Assembly: GCA_021647785.1 (NCBI GenBank)
Contig: JAKIUC010000053.1
Span: 1-33,076 of the forward strand
Length of the DNA: 33,076 nucleotides
From: Melioribacteraceae bacterium
Lineage (GTDB): Bacteria; Bacteroidota; Ignavibacteria; Ignavibacteriales; Melioribacteraceae
Direction of reading: 5' to 3'
The notes under the pieces are model-generated. The model saw nothing but the letters and a program-made list of their open reading frames with translations. It made no database searches and had not been told where the DNA came from. The position numbers and the translations under genes are program-made. Below are positions 6,689-15,098 of this stretch, piece after piece. Numbering within the stretch: the first letter of the stretch is position 1; each line of letters starts with the position of its first letter.

Positions 6689-7980
6689 TAACCGTTGCGA
6701 AAGTAAAAATATGGAAAACACTAATTGGTGCTGTTGCTTGGGATGATGAAAAAGGAATTGCAACTTTTGAATATGATAAATCCTTTTTAAAAAAGGGTTG
6801 GGATATTGCCCCACTAACAATGCCAATTCAGCAAGCATTAAATGGGAAAACAATTTTTTCATTCCCTAATCTTAACAGAGATACTTTTAAAGGATTACCC
6901 GGACTTTTAGCAGATAGCTTGCCAGACACATTTGGAAATAAGTTAATTGATGCTTGGCTTGCAAGGCAGGGGCGGAACCCAAATAGCTTCAGTTCTGTTG
7001 AAAGGCTTTGCTACACTGGGCAAAGAGGAATGGGAGCTTTGGAGTACGAACCCGTGTTATCCCCATTTGAAAATAAATCGGACCAAGTTGAAATTAAGGA
7101 GTTAGTAAAATTAGCAAATCAAATTCTGAATGAAAGGAAAATTTTAACAGGCAATATTCATAAAGGAAATAGAGATGATTTATCAGCAATAATTAAAGTA
7201 GGAACATCAGCCGGCGGTGCTAGAGCTAAGGCTGTTATTGCGTACAATCCAATAACTGGTGATGTTCGCTCAGGACAAATTGATAACTTAAATGATTTTC
7301 AATATTGGATAATAAAATTTGATGGCGTTACCAACAAAGAGCTTGGCGACCCCAAAGGCTATGGTAAAATTGAATATGCCTACTATTTAATGGCAAGCGA
7401 TGCAGGCATAAACATTATGGAATCTCGACTTCTTAAAGAGAATAGAAGAGCACATTTTATGACTAAGCGGTTTGATAGAATTGGGAATAACAAATTACAT
7501 ATGCAAACACTCTGTGCAATAGCTCACTTCGATTATAATTACTCAAACGCCTATTCCTACGAACAAGCATTTCAAGTAATGAGGGAGCTAAGATTACCAT
7601 ATTCTGAAATGGAACAGCTACTACGAAGAATGATTTTAAATGTTGTTGCTCGCAACCAAGATGACCACACAAAAAACATCTCTTTCCTAATGGATAAAAA
7701 TGGGAAGTGGTCGCTATCCCCAGCGTACGATATCACTTATACGTATGACCCAAGCAACAAATGGATGAAAGCACACCAAATGAGTATCAACGGAAAAAGA
7801 GAAAAGATAACGAGAAAAGATATTTTGGAGTTAGCAAAAAATATGAATATAAAACGGGCTAAAATTATTATTGACGAAGTTATTGAATCTGTTTCTAAAT
7901 GGAAATTGTTTGCACAAAAAGCTACTCTTCCAAATAACCAAATAAATGCAATTGAAAAAACTTTACAGTTGGAGATATAA
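6685..7980 (+). CDS. hipA: HipA-like serine/threonine kinase toxin
   Basis: 431 residues, close to the 440 of E. coli HipA. It has an N-terminal HipA_N1-type domain (~6-105, including LPGLLADSLPDTFGNKLI), then VGTSAGGARAK (172-182) in the position of the ATP/phosphorylation loop, YWIIKFDG, FMTKRFDR, and the catalytic NQDDHTKN (324-331) with the metal-binding D of YDIT (349). All key residues look intact, so an active kinase is expected. E. coli HipA phosphorylates glutamyl-tRNA synthetase and induces persistence; the target here is not known. It overlaps hipB by 4 bases and is followed after 2 bases by a membrane-protein gene. Confidence 0.92.
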   Translation: MITVAKVKIWKTLIGAVAWDDEKGIATFEYDKSFLKKGWDIAPLTMPIQQALNGKTIFSFPNLNRDTFKGLPGLLADSLPDTFGNKLIDAWLARQGRNPNSFSSVERLCYTGQRGMGALEYEPVLSPFENKSDQVEIKELVKLANQILNERKILTGNIHKGNRDDLSAIIKVGTSAGGARAKAVIAYNPITGDVRSGQIDNLNDFQYWIIKFDGVTNKELGDPKGYGKIEYAYYLMASDAGINIMESRLLKENRRAHFMTKRFDRIGNNKLHMQTLCAIAHFDYNYSNAYSYEQAFQVMRELRLPYSEMEQLLRRMILNVVARNQDDHTKNISFLMDKNGKWSLSPAYDITYTYDPSNKWMKAHQMSINGKREKITRKDILELAKNMNIKRAKIIIDEVIESVSKWKLFAQKATLPNNQINAIEKTLQLEI

Positions 7981-7982
7981 TC

Positions 7983-8450
7983 ATGAAAAATCAAAACATA
8001 AAATATCAAGAGACACAAAATGCATATTGGATTATAACTCCAATGCTGGTAGTTATCTTTTTTTTAATACTCTCTTACATAAACCAGTGGGGAGATGACC
8101 CAATACCTCTTTCAGCCACTATCTTAACTTCGTTAGTATTTGTAGTTATTATTTTATTGTTCTTCAAACTTACTATAACAATTAACGAAACAAATATTAC
8201 AGCTTCTTTTGGTTTTGGATTAATCAAAAAATCTATTGAATTAGAAAACATTAGCTTGCAATTGCTTGAAGAGATTAATACACCCTGGTATTATGGAATA
8301 GGAATACGAGTTACACCGTATGGAGTTTTATACAATACTAAGCCAGGTATGGCAATAAGGTTAAAATATAAAAACAGTGAAAAAGAATTTTTAATTGGGA
8401 CTGAGAATATTGAAAAAATAAAAGAAGTGCTTTCCAAAGAGATTGACTGA
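7983..8450 (+). CDS. Two-TM membrane protein with PH-like tail, third gene of the hipBA operon
   Basis: 155 residues. Two hydrophobic segments at ~17-35 (WIITPMLVVIFFLILSYI) and ~45-65 (ATILTSLVFVVIILLFF) form a hairpin; the remainder is a soluble beta-rich region (TITINETNITASFGFGLIKK, AIRLKYKNSEKEFLIGTEN) ending in an amphipathic helix. This architecture resembles bacterial PH-domain membrane proteins (YdbT/YcxB style), but I cannot assign a family. It starts 2 bases after the hipA stop, so it is almost certainly co-transcribed. A link to HipA function is inference. Confidence 0.65.
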   Translation: MKNQNIKYQETQNAYWIITPMLVVIFFLILSYINQWGDDPIPLSATILTSLVFVVIILLFFKLTITINETNITASFGFGLIKKSIELENISLQLLEEINTPWYYGIGIRVTPYGVLYNTKPGMAIRLKYKNSEKEFLIGTENIEKIKEVLSKEID

Positions 8451-8505
8451 ATACTTTAATATTACAATAGACTAAATTTAGAACCAACTATATTGTTTGA
8501 TACTA

Positions 8506-8585
8506 AGGGGGTGGAATAAAATAAGTCATTGATTTTAAATTGCTAACGTGTTACCGCAGAGCGGTACATATCTATTCCACCCCCT
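8506..8585. repeat. Nested hairpin element between two convergent genes
   Basis: Outer arms of 13 bases pair perfectly (8506-8518, containing GGGGGTGGAATA, with 8573-8585). Inside, TACCGC (8552-8557) and GCGGTA (8561-8566) form a second stem around AGA. It sits between the ends of the hipBA-linked gene and rpiA, so it may act as a bidirectional terminator, but neither arm is followed by a strong T run. A short palindromic repeat unit is an alternative. Confidence 0.6.
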
Positions 8586-8589
8586 AAAC

Positions 8590-9279
8590 TTATCTCTCCA
8601 AAATTTCTATTTCATTTTCCTTAGCAACAACAACATAATCAGCCATTTTGATAAACAGTCCGTGTTCAACTATTCCGGCACGTTTTTCTAACTTTCTTGC
8701 TAATTTTTTAGGATTTTTTATCACACCAAAATTTGCATCGAGTATGTAGTTGCCTTCATCTGTAATTAGTGAATTCCCTTCAACATCCAAACGCAGCTTT
8801 ACTTTAGCACCAAGCAATTCTAAAAATTCTGCTTCAACATCAACAGCCATTTTAATTACTTCAATTGGAACTGCCCACTTTTCGCCAAGGTGTTTCGATA
8901 CTTTCGATTCATCCACAATAATTATTAATTGCTTACTTGCTTGTGCAATTATTTTTTCACGAAGATGTGCAGCACCGCCGCCCTTTATTAAATTTAATTT
9001 TTCGTCAACTTCATCAGCACCATCAATTGTTAAATCGAGACTGGGATTGCTCGAAAGTGTAGCAGTTGGAATATTTAATTCATCTGCTAACTTCTCTGTG
9101 CTTTCAGAAGATGATACACCAACAATATTTTTTAACTCACCAGAATTTAATTTCTCGGCAAGAACATGGAGAACATGTTTGAATGTTGACCCACTTCCAA
9201 AGCCAAGCACCATCCCCGATTTTACAAATTCAACCGCTCTCTCTGCCGATTTTCGTTTTAATATATCTTGATTATTCAT
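8590..9279 (-). CDS. rpiA: Ribose-5-phosphate isomerase A
   Basis: About 229 residues from ATG 9279 (MNNQDILKRKSAERA); an in-frame ATG at 9291 would add MEFR and cannot be excluded. It interconverts ribose-5-phosphate and ribulose-5-phosphate in the pentose phosphate pathway. The phosphate-binding GFGSGST, the substrate motif DGADEVDE and the KGGGAAHLREKI block containing the catalytic Glu are all present, as is the late KKLARKLEKRAGIVEHGLF segment. Cytoplasmic. It diverges from miaB and converges with the hipBA operon, across a nested hairpin. Confidence 0.96.
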   Translation of the reverse strand: MNNQDILKRKSAERAVEFVKSGMVLGFGSGSTFKHVLHVLAEKLNSGELKNIVGVSSSESTEKLADELNIPTATLSSNPSLDLTIDGADEVDEKLNLIKGGGAAHLREKIIAQASKQLIIIVDESKVSKHLGEKWAVPIEVIKMAVDVEAEFLELLGAKVKLRLDVEGNSLITDEGNYILDANFGVIKNPKKLARKLEKRAGIVEHGLFIKMADYVVVAKENEIEILER

Positions 9280-9352
9280 CCTAAATTCCATTTTTCTTGA
9301 ATTTAAAATTACAAAAGAATCGGCTGAGTCTCATAGTTATTTAGGAATTCTT

Positions 9353-9360
9353 TATATTTG
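9353..9360 (+). promoter_or_regulatory. -7 element (TATATTTG) upstream of miaB
   Basis: TATATTTG fits TAnnTTTG. No convincing TTG lies 19-21 bases upstream, so the call is tentative. If used, transcription would begin near 9366 and the whole 26-bp inverted repeat would be in the miaB leader. Confidence 0.35.
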
Positions 9361-9372
9361 AATGTTATAAAT

Positions 9373-9443
9373 TAGCCACTAAGGCACAAAGACACAAAGA
9401 AGTAAATTAAATACTCTTTTGTGTCTTTGTGCCTTAGTGGCTA
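9373..9443. repeat. 26-bp perfect inverted repeat in the miaB leader
   Basis: Arm TAGCCACTAAGGCACAAAGA... at 9373-9398 is exactly complementary to 9418-9443, with a 19-base loop. As RNA it would be a very stable 26-bp hairpin ending 35 bases before the miaB ATG. The 'gccactaaggcacaaagacac' wording resembles a repeat I have seen in many Bacteroidota-like genomes, so it is probably a mobile or dispersed repeat rather than a miaB-specific device. Confidence 0.9.
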
Positions 9444-9478
9444 TAACAAATAATATAGTTGAAAGGCTAAAATCTAAA

Positions 9479-10810
9479 ATGAATAAAAACAAAGTATATA
9501 TAGAGACCTACGGCTGCCAGATGAACCTTGCTGATACTGAGGTTGTAATGGGAATTCTGAACAACAAAGGCTATGAGCTTACAAAAGAGATTGACTCCGC
9601 TGATGTTGTTTTATTAAACACATGCAGTGTACGCGATAATGCTGAACAACGCATTCACGGAAGGCTTGGAAATATTGGAACATTAAAACAGAAAAATCCG
9701 AACATGGTTATTGGCATACTTGGATGTATGGCAGAACGACTCCGAGATGATTTAATTAAAAAGAAAAAAATGGTTGATCTTGTTGTGGGACCTGACGAAT
9801 ATCGCAGATTACCAGAGCTTATTGATACAGCTTTTGCGGGCGGAAAAGGAATTGGAGTAAAACTATCGCGAACTGAAACCTACGAAGATATTGAACCATA
9901 TAGAGAAGAGGGGCTTGCTGCTTGGATTTCTGTGATGCGTGGTTGCGATAAATTCTGCACATATTGCGTTGTTCCTTTTACTCGAGGCAGAGAGCGGAGC
10001 AGTAAACTTACTTCTGTCGTTGAAGAGGTGCGCTTACTTTCTGAAAGAGGATTTAGGGAAGTTACACTGCTCGGACAAAACGTAAACTCTTATTCCGATG
10101 GAGAAAATGATTTTGCAGACCTGCTTACTGCTTGTGCAGAAGTTGACAATAATTTGCGTATCAGATTTATGACATCACATCCGCAAGATTTATCTGATAA
10201 GTTGCTTTATATAATTTCTGAATATTCTAATATTTGCAATTATATTCATCTCCCCGTCCAGTCTGGCTCTGATAGGGTTTTGAAAGAGATGAACCGCACA
10301 TACACAATTGAACATTATCTCGGAATTATTGAACGAGCAAGAAAAATTATTCCAAGTGTTACTTTTTCAACAGATATTATTGTTGGGTTTCCAACGGAAA
10401 CAGAAGAAGAACACAAAATGACTTTAGATATAATGGCTAAGGTACGTTACGATGGTGCATTCATGTTCAAGTACTCTCCACGCAAGGGTACACGTGCGTT
10501 TAAGATGGAGGATGATATTCCGGAAAATGTGAAATCGCGAAGATTAACAGAAATAATTGACCAGCAGTTAAAAATAGCTTACGAAATAAATCAAGAATTA
10601 ATTGGAACAGAAGATATTGTGCTTGTTGAAAACCTAAGCAAAAAATCTGACCAATTCTATTCCGGAAGAACGGACACAAACAAAATTGTAATTCTACCAA
10701 TTGGAAATAATGTAAAGATTGGCGACTTTGTAAAAGTGAAACTCTACAAAGCAACATCAGCCACTTTGTTTGGAGATTTTATTGAAATTGTAGATGTTTA
10801 TAGAAAATAA
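9479..10810 (+). CDS. miaB: tRNA-2-methylthio-N6-dimethylallyladenosine synthase MiaB
   Basis: 443 residues from the ATG at 9479; an upstream TTG at 9419 lies in the inverted repeat and would add 20 unrelated residues. MiaB adds a methylthio group to i6A37 of tRNAs using two 4Fe-4S clusters. Cluster cysteines C13 (YGCQMNLADTE), C49 (NTCSVRD) and C83 (GCMAERL) and the radical-SAM CxxxCxxC (C156, C160, C163; CDKFCTYC) are intact. A TRAM domain fills the C-terminal ~65 residues. The following genes (SPOR protein, then sigma-54 activator and lptE beyond the island) match the neighbourhood seen in Bacteroidota. Confidence 0.96.
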   Translation: MNKNKVYIETYGCQMNLADTEVVMGILNNKGYELTKEIDSADVVLLNTCSVRDNAEQRIHGRLGNIGTLKQKNPNMVIGILGCMAERLRDDLIKKKKMVDLVVGPDEYRRLPELIDTAFAGGKGIGVKLSRTETYEDIEPYREEGLAAWISVMRGCDKFCTYCVVPFTRGRERSSKLTSVVEEVRLLSERGFREVTLLGQNVNSYSDGENDFADLLTACAEVDNNLRIRFMTSHPQDLSDKLLYIISEYSNICNYIHLPVQSGSDRVLKEMNRTYTIEHYLGIIERARKIIPSVTFSTDIIVGFPTETEEEHKMTLDIMAKVRYDGAFMFKYSPRKGTRAFKMEDDIPENVKSRRLTEIIDQQLKIAYEINQELIGTEDIVLVENLSKKSDQFYSGRTDTNKIVILPIGNNVKIGDFVKVKLYKATSATLFGDFIEIVDVYRK

Positions 10811-10964
10811 TTCTGCTTGATATTTCTGTAAATTACTGTACATCAATTAGTACCGAGGGTATTCCTTTGGAACATTCTGTACTGAAACTTATTTTCTCTC
10901 TACTCAAATTGATAAAGAGTGAGAATTACTGTAATTTTAGTTTTCTAATCAACCAGATAAAGAA

Positions 10965-11660
10965 ATGAAATATCTATTTTTTTTATTATTATTTCCCTCA
11001 TTTGCATTTGCTCAAGTTGATATTGTGCCAACGTTAAAGCACATTGAAACTGGTGAAATTGAGGAAGCCCAAAGTGATTTCAGAAGATTAAATTCGCGTT
11101 ACCCAAAGGATGCCAATGTGAAATTTTTGGATGCTGTCCTTACGGAAAATGGCGAAGAAGCCCTTTACAAATATTCTACAGTCCACACAAAGTATCCAAA
11201 TTCTCAGTTTGCCGATGCAGCACTTTATCGGGTTTTCTCATACTACTATTCACTTGGGGTTTATAACAAAGCCGAAAAATATTTAACACAACTTAAAGAG
11301 AGCTATCCAAACTCGCCATATATAAAAGCAGCAAATAGAACTTTACCGAGCGAAGACTTTTTCATCCAGGCTGAAACTGAAGCATCCCCCAAAGAAACTC
11401 CACCAATTCGTACGGTAACTGCAAAGTATAAATATACAGTTCAAGCCGGTGCTTTCTTGAATAAAACTAATGCAAATAACCTAAAAAAGAAATTTGAAGC
11501 AAAAGGAATTTATGCTGATACCTACACAAAAGAGGTTGGTGGTTCGCTGCTAAATATTATTATTGTCGGCAAATTTGTTGATAAAGATTCCGCTCAGCCA
11601 ATTCTTGATGAGTTAAAAAGGGATTACAAACTTAATGGAAGGGTTGTTTTGCTTAATTGA
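10965..11660 (+). CDS. Secreted TPR-like protein with C-terminal SPOR domain
   Basis: 231 residues. Signal peptide MKYLFFLLLFPSFAFA with likely cleavage at AFA/Q. Residues ~25-120 are helical repeats of YbgF/outer-membrane-lipoprotein type (YPKDANVKFLDAVL, YPNSQFADAALYRV, YPNSPYIKAANRTL). After a short linker, residues ~153-231 form a SPOR domain (YTVQAGAFLNKTNANNLKKK ... IIIVGKFVDKDSA). SPOR domains bind peptidoglycan stripped of stem peptides at division sites, so the protein is probably periplasmic and linked to division or envelope organisation. Confidence 0.85.
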   Translation: MKYLFFLLLFPSFAFAQVDIVPTLKHIETGEIEEAQSDFRRLNSRYPKDANVKFLDAVLTENGEEALYKYSTVHTKYPNSQFADAALYRVFSYYYSLGVYNKAEKYLTQLKESYPNSPYIKAANRTLPSEDFFIQAETEASPKETPPIRTVTAKYKYTVQAGAFLNKTNANNLKKKFEAKGIYADTYTKEVGGSLLNIIIVGKFVDKDSAQPILDELKRDYKLNGRVVLLN

Positions 11661-11851
11661 TGGTTAGCTGCTTTGTGAGTTTTGAGTTAAATGATTAGTT
11701 TTAGAAATGAATTGATAAAAAAACAATTAACATATATTCTCAATAAACGTAATATGCTATATCCGAGAATTTGCAGAATAAACGCATTGCGTGTATTAAG
11801 AAAGTCATGCTTCATAATAAAGAAAGATTTCCAATCAATGAAAAAATGGAC

Positions 11852-11859
11852 TAAATTTG
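11852..11859 (+). promoter_or_regulatory. -7 element (TAAATTTG) before the restriction gene
   Basis: TAAATTTG matches TAnnTTTG, 31 bases before the endonuclease ATG. No clear TTG is at the expected distance upstream. It suggests the R-M pair has its own promoter inside the island. Confidence 0.35.
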
Positions 11860-11890
11860 TAGATTGAATTTAAATTGACGAGAATAAAAT

Positions 11891-12985
11891 ATGACATACT
11901 TTGATAAAATAAGAGAATTAACAAAACTTATACCAACAACAGTTGTTGATTTCTCCCAAGAAAGGGAGAGAACATCACCACCAACACAAGCATCTTCAAA
12001 CTTTATTACAAATAAAGAACAAGGAGATTGGGCAGAAGATTTGATTTTTAGAGCGATAAACGAAACTTCAAAAAATTATGTAGCAGTTAGATATGGAAAA
12101 TCTGATGATTTAATTGCTGGCGAAGTGGGTTTTGATAAATTTTACAATGATTTTCAAGACGAATTAGACACAATTGGTAAAAGACCCGACTTACTATTAT
12201 TTGCCAAAGAAGACTTTAACTATGAATTAGGTTATGACATCAGTAAAATTGACCATAATGAAATAACAGAATATGTTAAAAAATCAATTGCCGGCTTAGA
12301 AATCCGTTCAAGTGCATTTCTTATTGATAAGTATGAAAATGAAATGCAAAATAGGACAACCACGCATTTAAGTAAAGCGATTGAAATTAGAGACAAGATT
12401 TTAGCAGAATATTCTGATTTGTTGGAGCATCCTAAAAAGAAACATTTTATTGAAATACTTAACGGAATAAACGAAGAAACAATAAATGCAGTTAGTTTCA
12501 GAAGACCAAGTTGGAACTCAACCGACAAGTTGCAAGAATTGACGGCACTTTTTAAGGAGTTAAAAGAAAACATTTCAATTGTTCAAAAACGTGATTATTT
12601 AAGCATAACCCCAAAAATTGAAGATATAAAAGTAGTTTACAAATGGGCTAAAACTTTTAATGTCCCACATTACTATTTCCAAGTATTTTTTGATAAATCC
12701 TATGGAATATCTTTTGAAAATATTTTATCACTAATAACTGAAACGGAAAAAGAAGGAGAATACTACGAAATAAGCAAAGACATCAAAAACCAGAATAAAA
12801 CAACCATAAAAATAAATACTCGAAAGACAGAACAGATTGCCTATAAAATTGAAGAACCTGAGCATAATAGTGTTAGAAGAGAAATGGAACGTGGGCGACT
12901 ATTATTTTATGTTTCATTCGAGAAAGGAACTGCATATTTAGATATTGAAAAGTTAAAATCATTATTGAACATTGAAGATTTTTAA
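11891..12985 (+). CDS. Type II restriction endonuclease, AccI-like family
   Basis: 364 residues. It is followed directly by a DNA adenine methyltransferase. GDWAED at 45-50, [18 protein letters not shown] at ~63-80, GKRPDLLLF at 97-104 and GLEIRSSAF at 135-143 recall the AccI restriction-enzyme family (recognition GTMKAC in AccI). D100 and E137-x-R139 would form a PD-(D/E)XK-type metal site. The recognition sequence here is unknown. The family call is from memory of motifs, not a search. The gene stop is one base from the methylase ATG. It lies in an island inserted in a neighbourhood that is otherwise core. Confidence 0.6.
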   Translation: MTYFDKIRELTKLIPTTVVDFSQERERTSPPTQASSNFITNKEQGDWAEDLIFRAINETSKNYVAVRYGKSDDLIAGEVGFDKFYNDFQDELDTIGKRPDLLLFAKEDFNYELGYDISKIDHNEITEYVKKSIAGLEIRSSAFLIDKYENEMQNRTTTHLSKAIEIRDKILAEYSDLLEHPKKKHFIEILNGINEETINAVSFRRPSWNSTDKLQELTALFKELKENISIVQKRDYLSITPKIEDIKVVYKWAKTFNVPHYYFQVFFDKSYGISFENILSLITETEKEGEYYEISKDIKNQNKTTIKINTRKTEQIAYKIEEPEHNSVRREMERGRLLFYVSFEKGTAYLDIEKLKSLLNIEDF

Positions 12986-12986
12986 T

Positions 12987-14540
12987 ATGATTTTAGAAAA
13001 GGAATATAAAAAACAAACAAGTATATCCCACCGTAAAAAATATGCTCAATTTTTTACACCTGAGCCTGTTGCCCAAATAATGGTTGATTGGATTTTGGAT
13101 ACACCAAAACTACAAACATTACTTGAACCCGCTTTTGGCTTGGGAGTTTTCTCAAGATTAGTATTAGAAAGAAAGGGAAATATTAACATTACAAGTTTTG
13201 ATGTTGACCCAATTATTTTTGACATTGCCAAACAAAATTTTGAGAGTTTTTCAAATATTAATTATTTCTTGGAAGACTACCTTTTCAACGATTGGGATAA
13301 TAAATACGATACGATTATTTGTAATCCACCTTACTTTAAATTTCACGATTATGAAAACAAGAAAACATTAGAAGAAATAAAAAATCGATTAAGAATTAAT
13401 CTAAGCGGTTTTACAAATGTTTACACATTGTTTTTATTAAAATCAATTTTTCAACTCAATGAAAATGGACGTGCAGCCTATATTATCCCATCAGAATTTT
13501 TAAATTCTGACTATGGAAAATTAGTTAAAGAATATTTACTAAAATCCAAAGCATTAAGACATATTATTATTTTCGACTTTAAAGAAAATATTTTTGATGA
13601 TGCTTTAACCACAAGTGCAATTGTTTTACTTCAAAAAAACAACACATCACAGAAAGTCTCTTTTTCAAATATTAATAATCTCTCAGAGTTAAAAGCATTT
13701 CCGAATATTCCTAAAATAGAGTTTGAGACAAAAATATTGAACCCAGATATTAAGTGGCGTAAATATTATCAAGAACAGAAAAGTGAAAGATATAAAGATT
13801 TAATACCATTTAAGAATGTTACAAAAGTTGTTAGGGGTATTGCAACTGGAGCTAATGAATATTTTACATTTAACCAAAGTAAAGCAAATAAATATAAAGT
13901 CATCAACGAATGTTTGTTGGCTTGTATAACAAAATCAAAAGATGTAACATCGCCATTTTTTACAAATGATGATTTTGAAAAATTAAAAAATGAAGATGCA
14001 AATATTTATTTGATTGATGCTTGTAAAAAGCAAAATGAAGAAAATATTCGAAAATACATTAAATTGGGAGAACACGAAGAAATAGACAAAAAATATTTAA
14101 CATCAAAAAGAACACCTTGGTATTCTCTAGAAAATAGACCTCCATCACCTATTTGGGTTGGTGTGTTCAATAGAAATGGTATGAAATTTATTCGCAATGA
14201 AGCAAATATAAGTAATTTGACAACATTCCATTGTATTTACCCAAACTCAAACCTCTTTTACAAAATAAATATTGATTTATTATTTGCTTATTTATTGACA
14301 GATGTAGCAAAACAAATTTTTAGTGATAATAGGCGTGAATACGGTGATGGATTAAAGAAATTTGAACCTAATGATTTAAATAATGCCTTGATGTTAGATT
14401 TATCAAAATTGGATAATGAAACAGAAAATGAAATAATTAATTTATATACAGATTATAGGAATTCCGTTGTTAATAAAAAACCAGACGAAAAATATATAGA
14501 AGAAATAAATAAAATATTGATAAGAATATACGAAGCCTAA
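12987..14540 (+). CDS. N6-adenine DNA methyltransferase (type II R-M partner)
   Basis: 517 residues from the ATG at 12987; an in-frame TTG at 12972 would overlap the endonuclease and is less likely. Motif order X (QFFTPEPVA, 21-29), I (EPAFGLGVF, 47-55) and IV (NPPY, 113-116) gives the gamma-class N6-adenine arrangement of TaqI/Eco57I-like enzymes. AYIIPSEFLNSDYG matches the usual motif VIII region. The C-terminal half (~270-517) would be the target-recognition domain. It protects host DNA from the adjacent endonuclease. Its stop codon forms part of the first attC-like core word. Confidence 0.9.
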   Translation: MILEKEYKKQTSISHRKKYAQFFTPEPVAQIMVDWILDTPKLQTLLEPAFGLGVFSRLVLERKGNINITSFDVDPIIFDIAKQNFESFSNINYFLEDYLFNDWDNKYDTIICNPPYFKFHDYENKKTLEEIKNRLRINLSGFTNVYTLFLLKSIFQLNENGRAAYIIPSEFLNSDYGKLVKEYLLKSKALRHIIIFDFKENIFDDALTTSAIVLLQKNNTSQKVSFSNINNLSELKAFPNIPKIEFETKILNPDIKWRKYYQEQKSERYKDLIPFKNVTKVVRGIATGANEYFTFNQSKANKYKVINECLLACITKSKDVTSPFFTNDDFEKLKNEDANIYLIDACKKQNEENIRKYIKLGEHEEIDKKYLTSKRTPWYSLENRPPSPIWVGVFNRNGMKFIRNEANISNLTTFHCIYPNSNLFYKINIDLLFAYLLTDVAKQIFSDNRREYGDGLKKFEPNDLNNALMLDLSKLDNETENEIINLYTDYRNSVVNKKPDEKYIEEINKILIRIYEA

Positions 14541-14664
14541 CAAAGGCTATACCTAATGCGGGTTAGGAACTAAATATGAGCATTGTTGCAATAAATAGAC
14601 ATAGTAGTAAATTGAAAGTGTGGTGCTTCAAAAACCCGCACTACGCATAGCCAAACCGTTGCAA
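14535..14664. repeat. attC-like imperfect inverted repeat after the R-M pair
   Basis: It begins GCCTAAC (14535-14541), which fits the RYYYAAC core of integron attC sites, and continues into AAAGGCTATACCTAATGCGGGTT; the far arm AACCCGCACTACGCATAGCC ends at ~14652 and is followed by AAACCGTTG. GGCTAT/ATAGCC and TGCGGGTT/AACCCGCA pair; the stretch between them is imperfect, as in attC stems. The right core GTTGCAA departs from GTTRRRY, so this is attC-like, not proven. Confidence 0.5.
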
Positions 14665-14744
14665 AATTAAATGTTGTAGTTGTTCACGTAGCCAACCCAA
14701 GCATCAAGGCGAATGCATTTACGCTTTGCCAATTTATTTTGTGA

Positions 14745-14909
14745 GGTAAATTGAAAGTTGTTACAATATTATGGTATCTTGACTCATTACACAAGAATCA
14801 TTATGAAATTTTTAATTCTCAAAAAGAACATTTAGGGTAGGTGGATTTAGAAGGAATTTTGAATGTTGATAAAAAAGATAGTTATAAGAATGGGAAAATT
14901 GACATATAA
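14745..14909 (+). pseudogene. Broken small ORF in the island, interrupted by an in-frame TAG
   Basis: One frame reads GKLKVVTILWYLDSLHKNHYE... to HLG, a TAG at 14838-14840, then VDLEGILNVDKKDSYKNGK and a TAA at 14907. The HLG-x-DLEG pattern continues naturally across the stop, which argues for a decayed gene rather than noise. It recalls the tail of small colicin/polymorphic-toxin-associated proteins, but that is weak. It lies between two copies of the same repeat start, as a cassette would. Confidence 0.35.
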
Positions 14910-14920
14910 AAACAACCCAC

Positions 14921-14939
14921 AACAAAGACTATACGTAAT
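14921..14939. repeat. Second copy of the cassette-boundary word
   Basis: AACAAAGACTATACGTAAT matches 14539-14557 (AACAAAGGCTATACCTAAT) at 17 of 19 positions. Each follows closely after a stop codon of an ORF on the plus strand. A clear second arm is not visible downstream. Confidence 0.6.
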
Positions 14940-14990
14940 TTAAGTACACTTTAGAAGTTTTTTTAACCAGCCAAAAAGAGAACAAAAACA

Positions 14991-15033
14991 ACAAATGACG
15001 GTATGCGTGTAATTCAGTCTTAATGTCATTTGT
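14991..15033. repeat. Inverted repeat before the sigma-54 activator gene
   Basis: ACAAATGAC (14991-14999) and GTCATTTGT (15025-15033) pair perfectly over 9 bases with a 25-base loop. It could be a terminator shielding the core operon from the island, or an operator. The rest of the 14541-15098 gap holds only the cassette elements listed separately and a TAAATTTG -7 word at 15069-15076. Confidence 0.45.
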
Positions 15034-15068
15034 CTTTATCAAAATTAGCTAAAATTCAATTCCTTTTG

Positions 15069-15076
15069 TAAATTTG
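15069..15076 (+). promoter_or_regulatory. -7 element (TAAATTTG) of the sigma-54 activator operon
   Basis: Exact TAnnTTTG match 23 bases before the ATG at 15099. Upstream -33 sequence is poor (TTA rather than TTG). It suggests the operon is read by the housekeeping sigma and starts independently of the R-M genes. Confidence 0.35.
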
Positions 15077-15098
15077 TATTTTATATTATTAAATTATA

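Noticed and set aside
8750-9271. 173-codon ORF opposite rpiA
   Set aside because: A shadow of rpiA with Ser/Phe-rich composition; rpiA is unambiguous on the other strand.
9419-9478. Upstream TTG start for miaB
   Set aside because: The added 20 residues are translated from the inverted repeat and precede the normal MiaB N-terminus.
12972-12986. Upstream TTG start for the methyltransferase
   Set aside because: It would overlap the endonuclease; ATG 12987 sits one base after the endonuclease stop and leaves motif X intact.
15000-15098. A -24/-12 sigma-54 promoter before the activator gene
   Set aside because: No TGGC-N8-TTGC match was found; a TAnnTTTG element is present instead.
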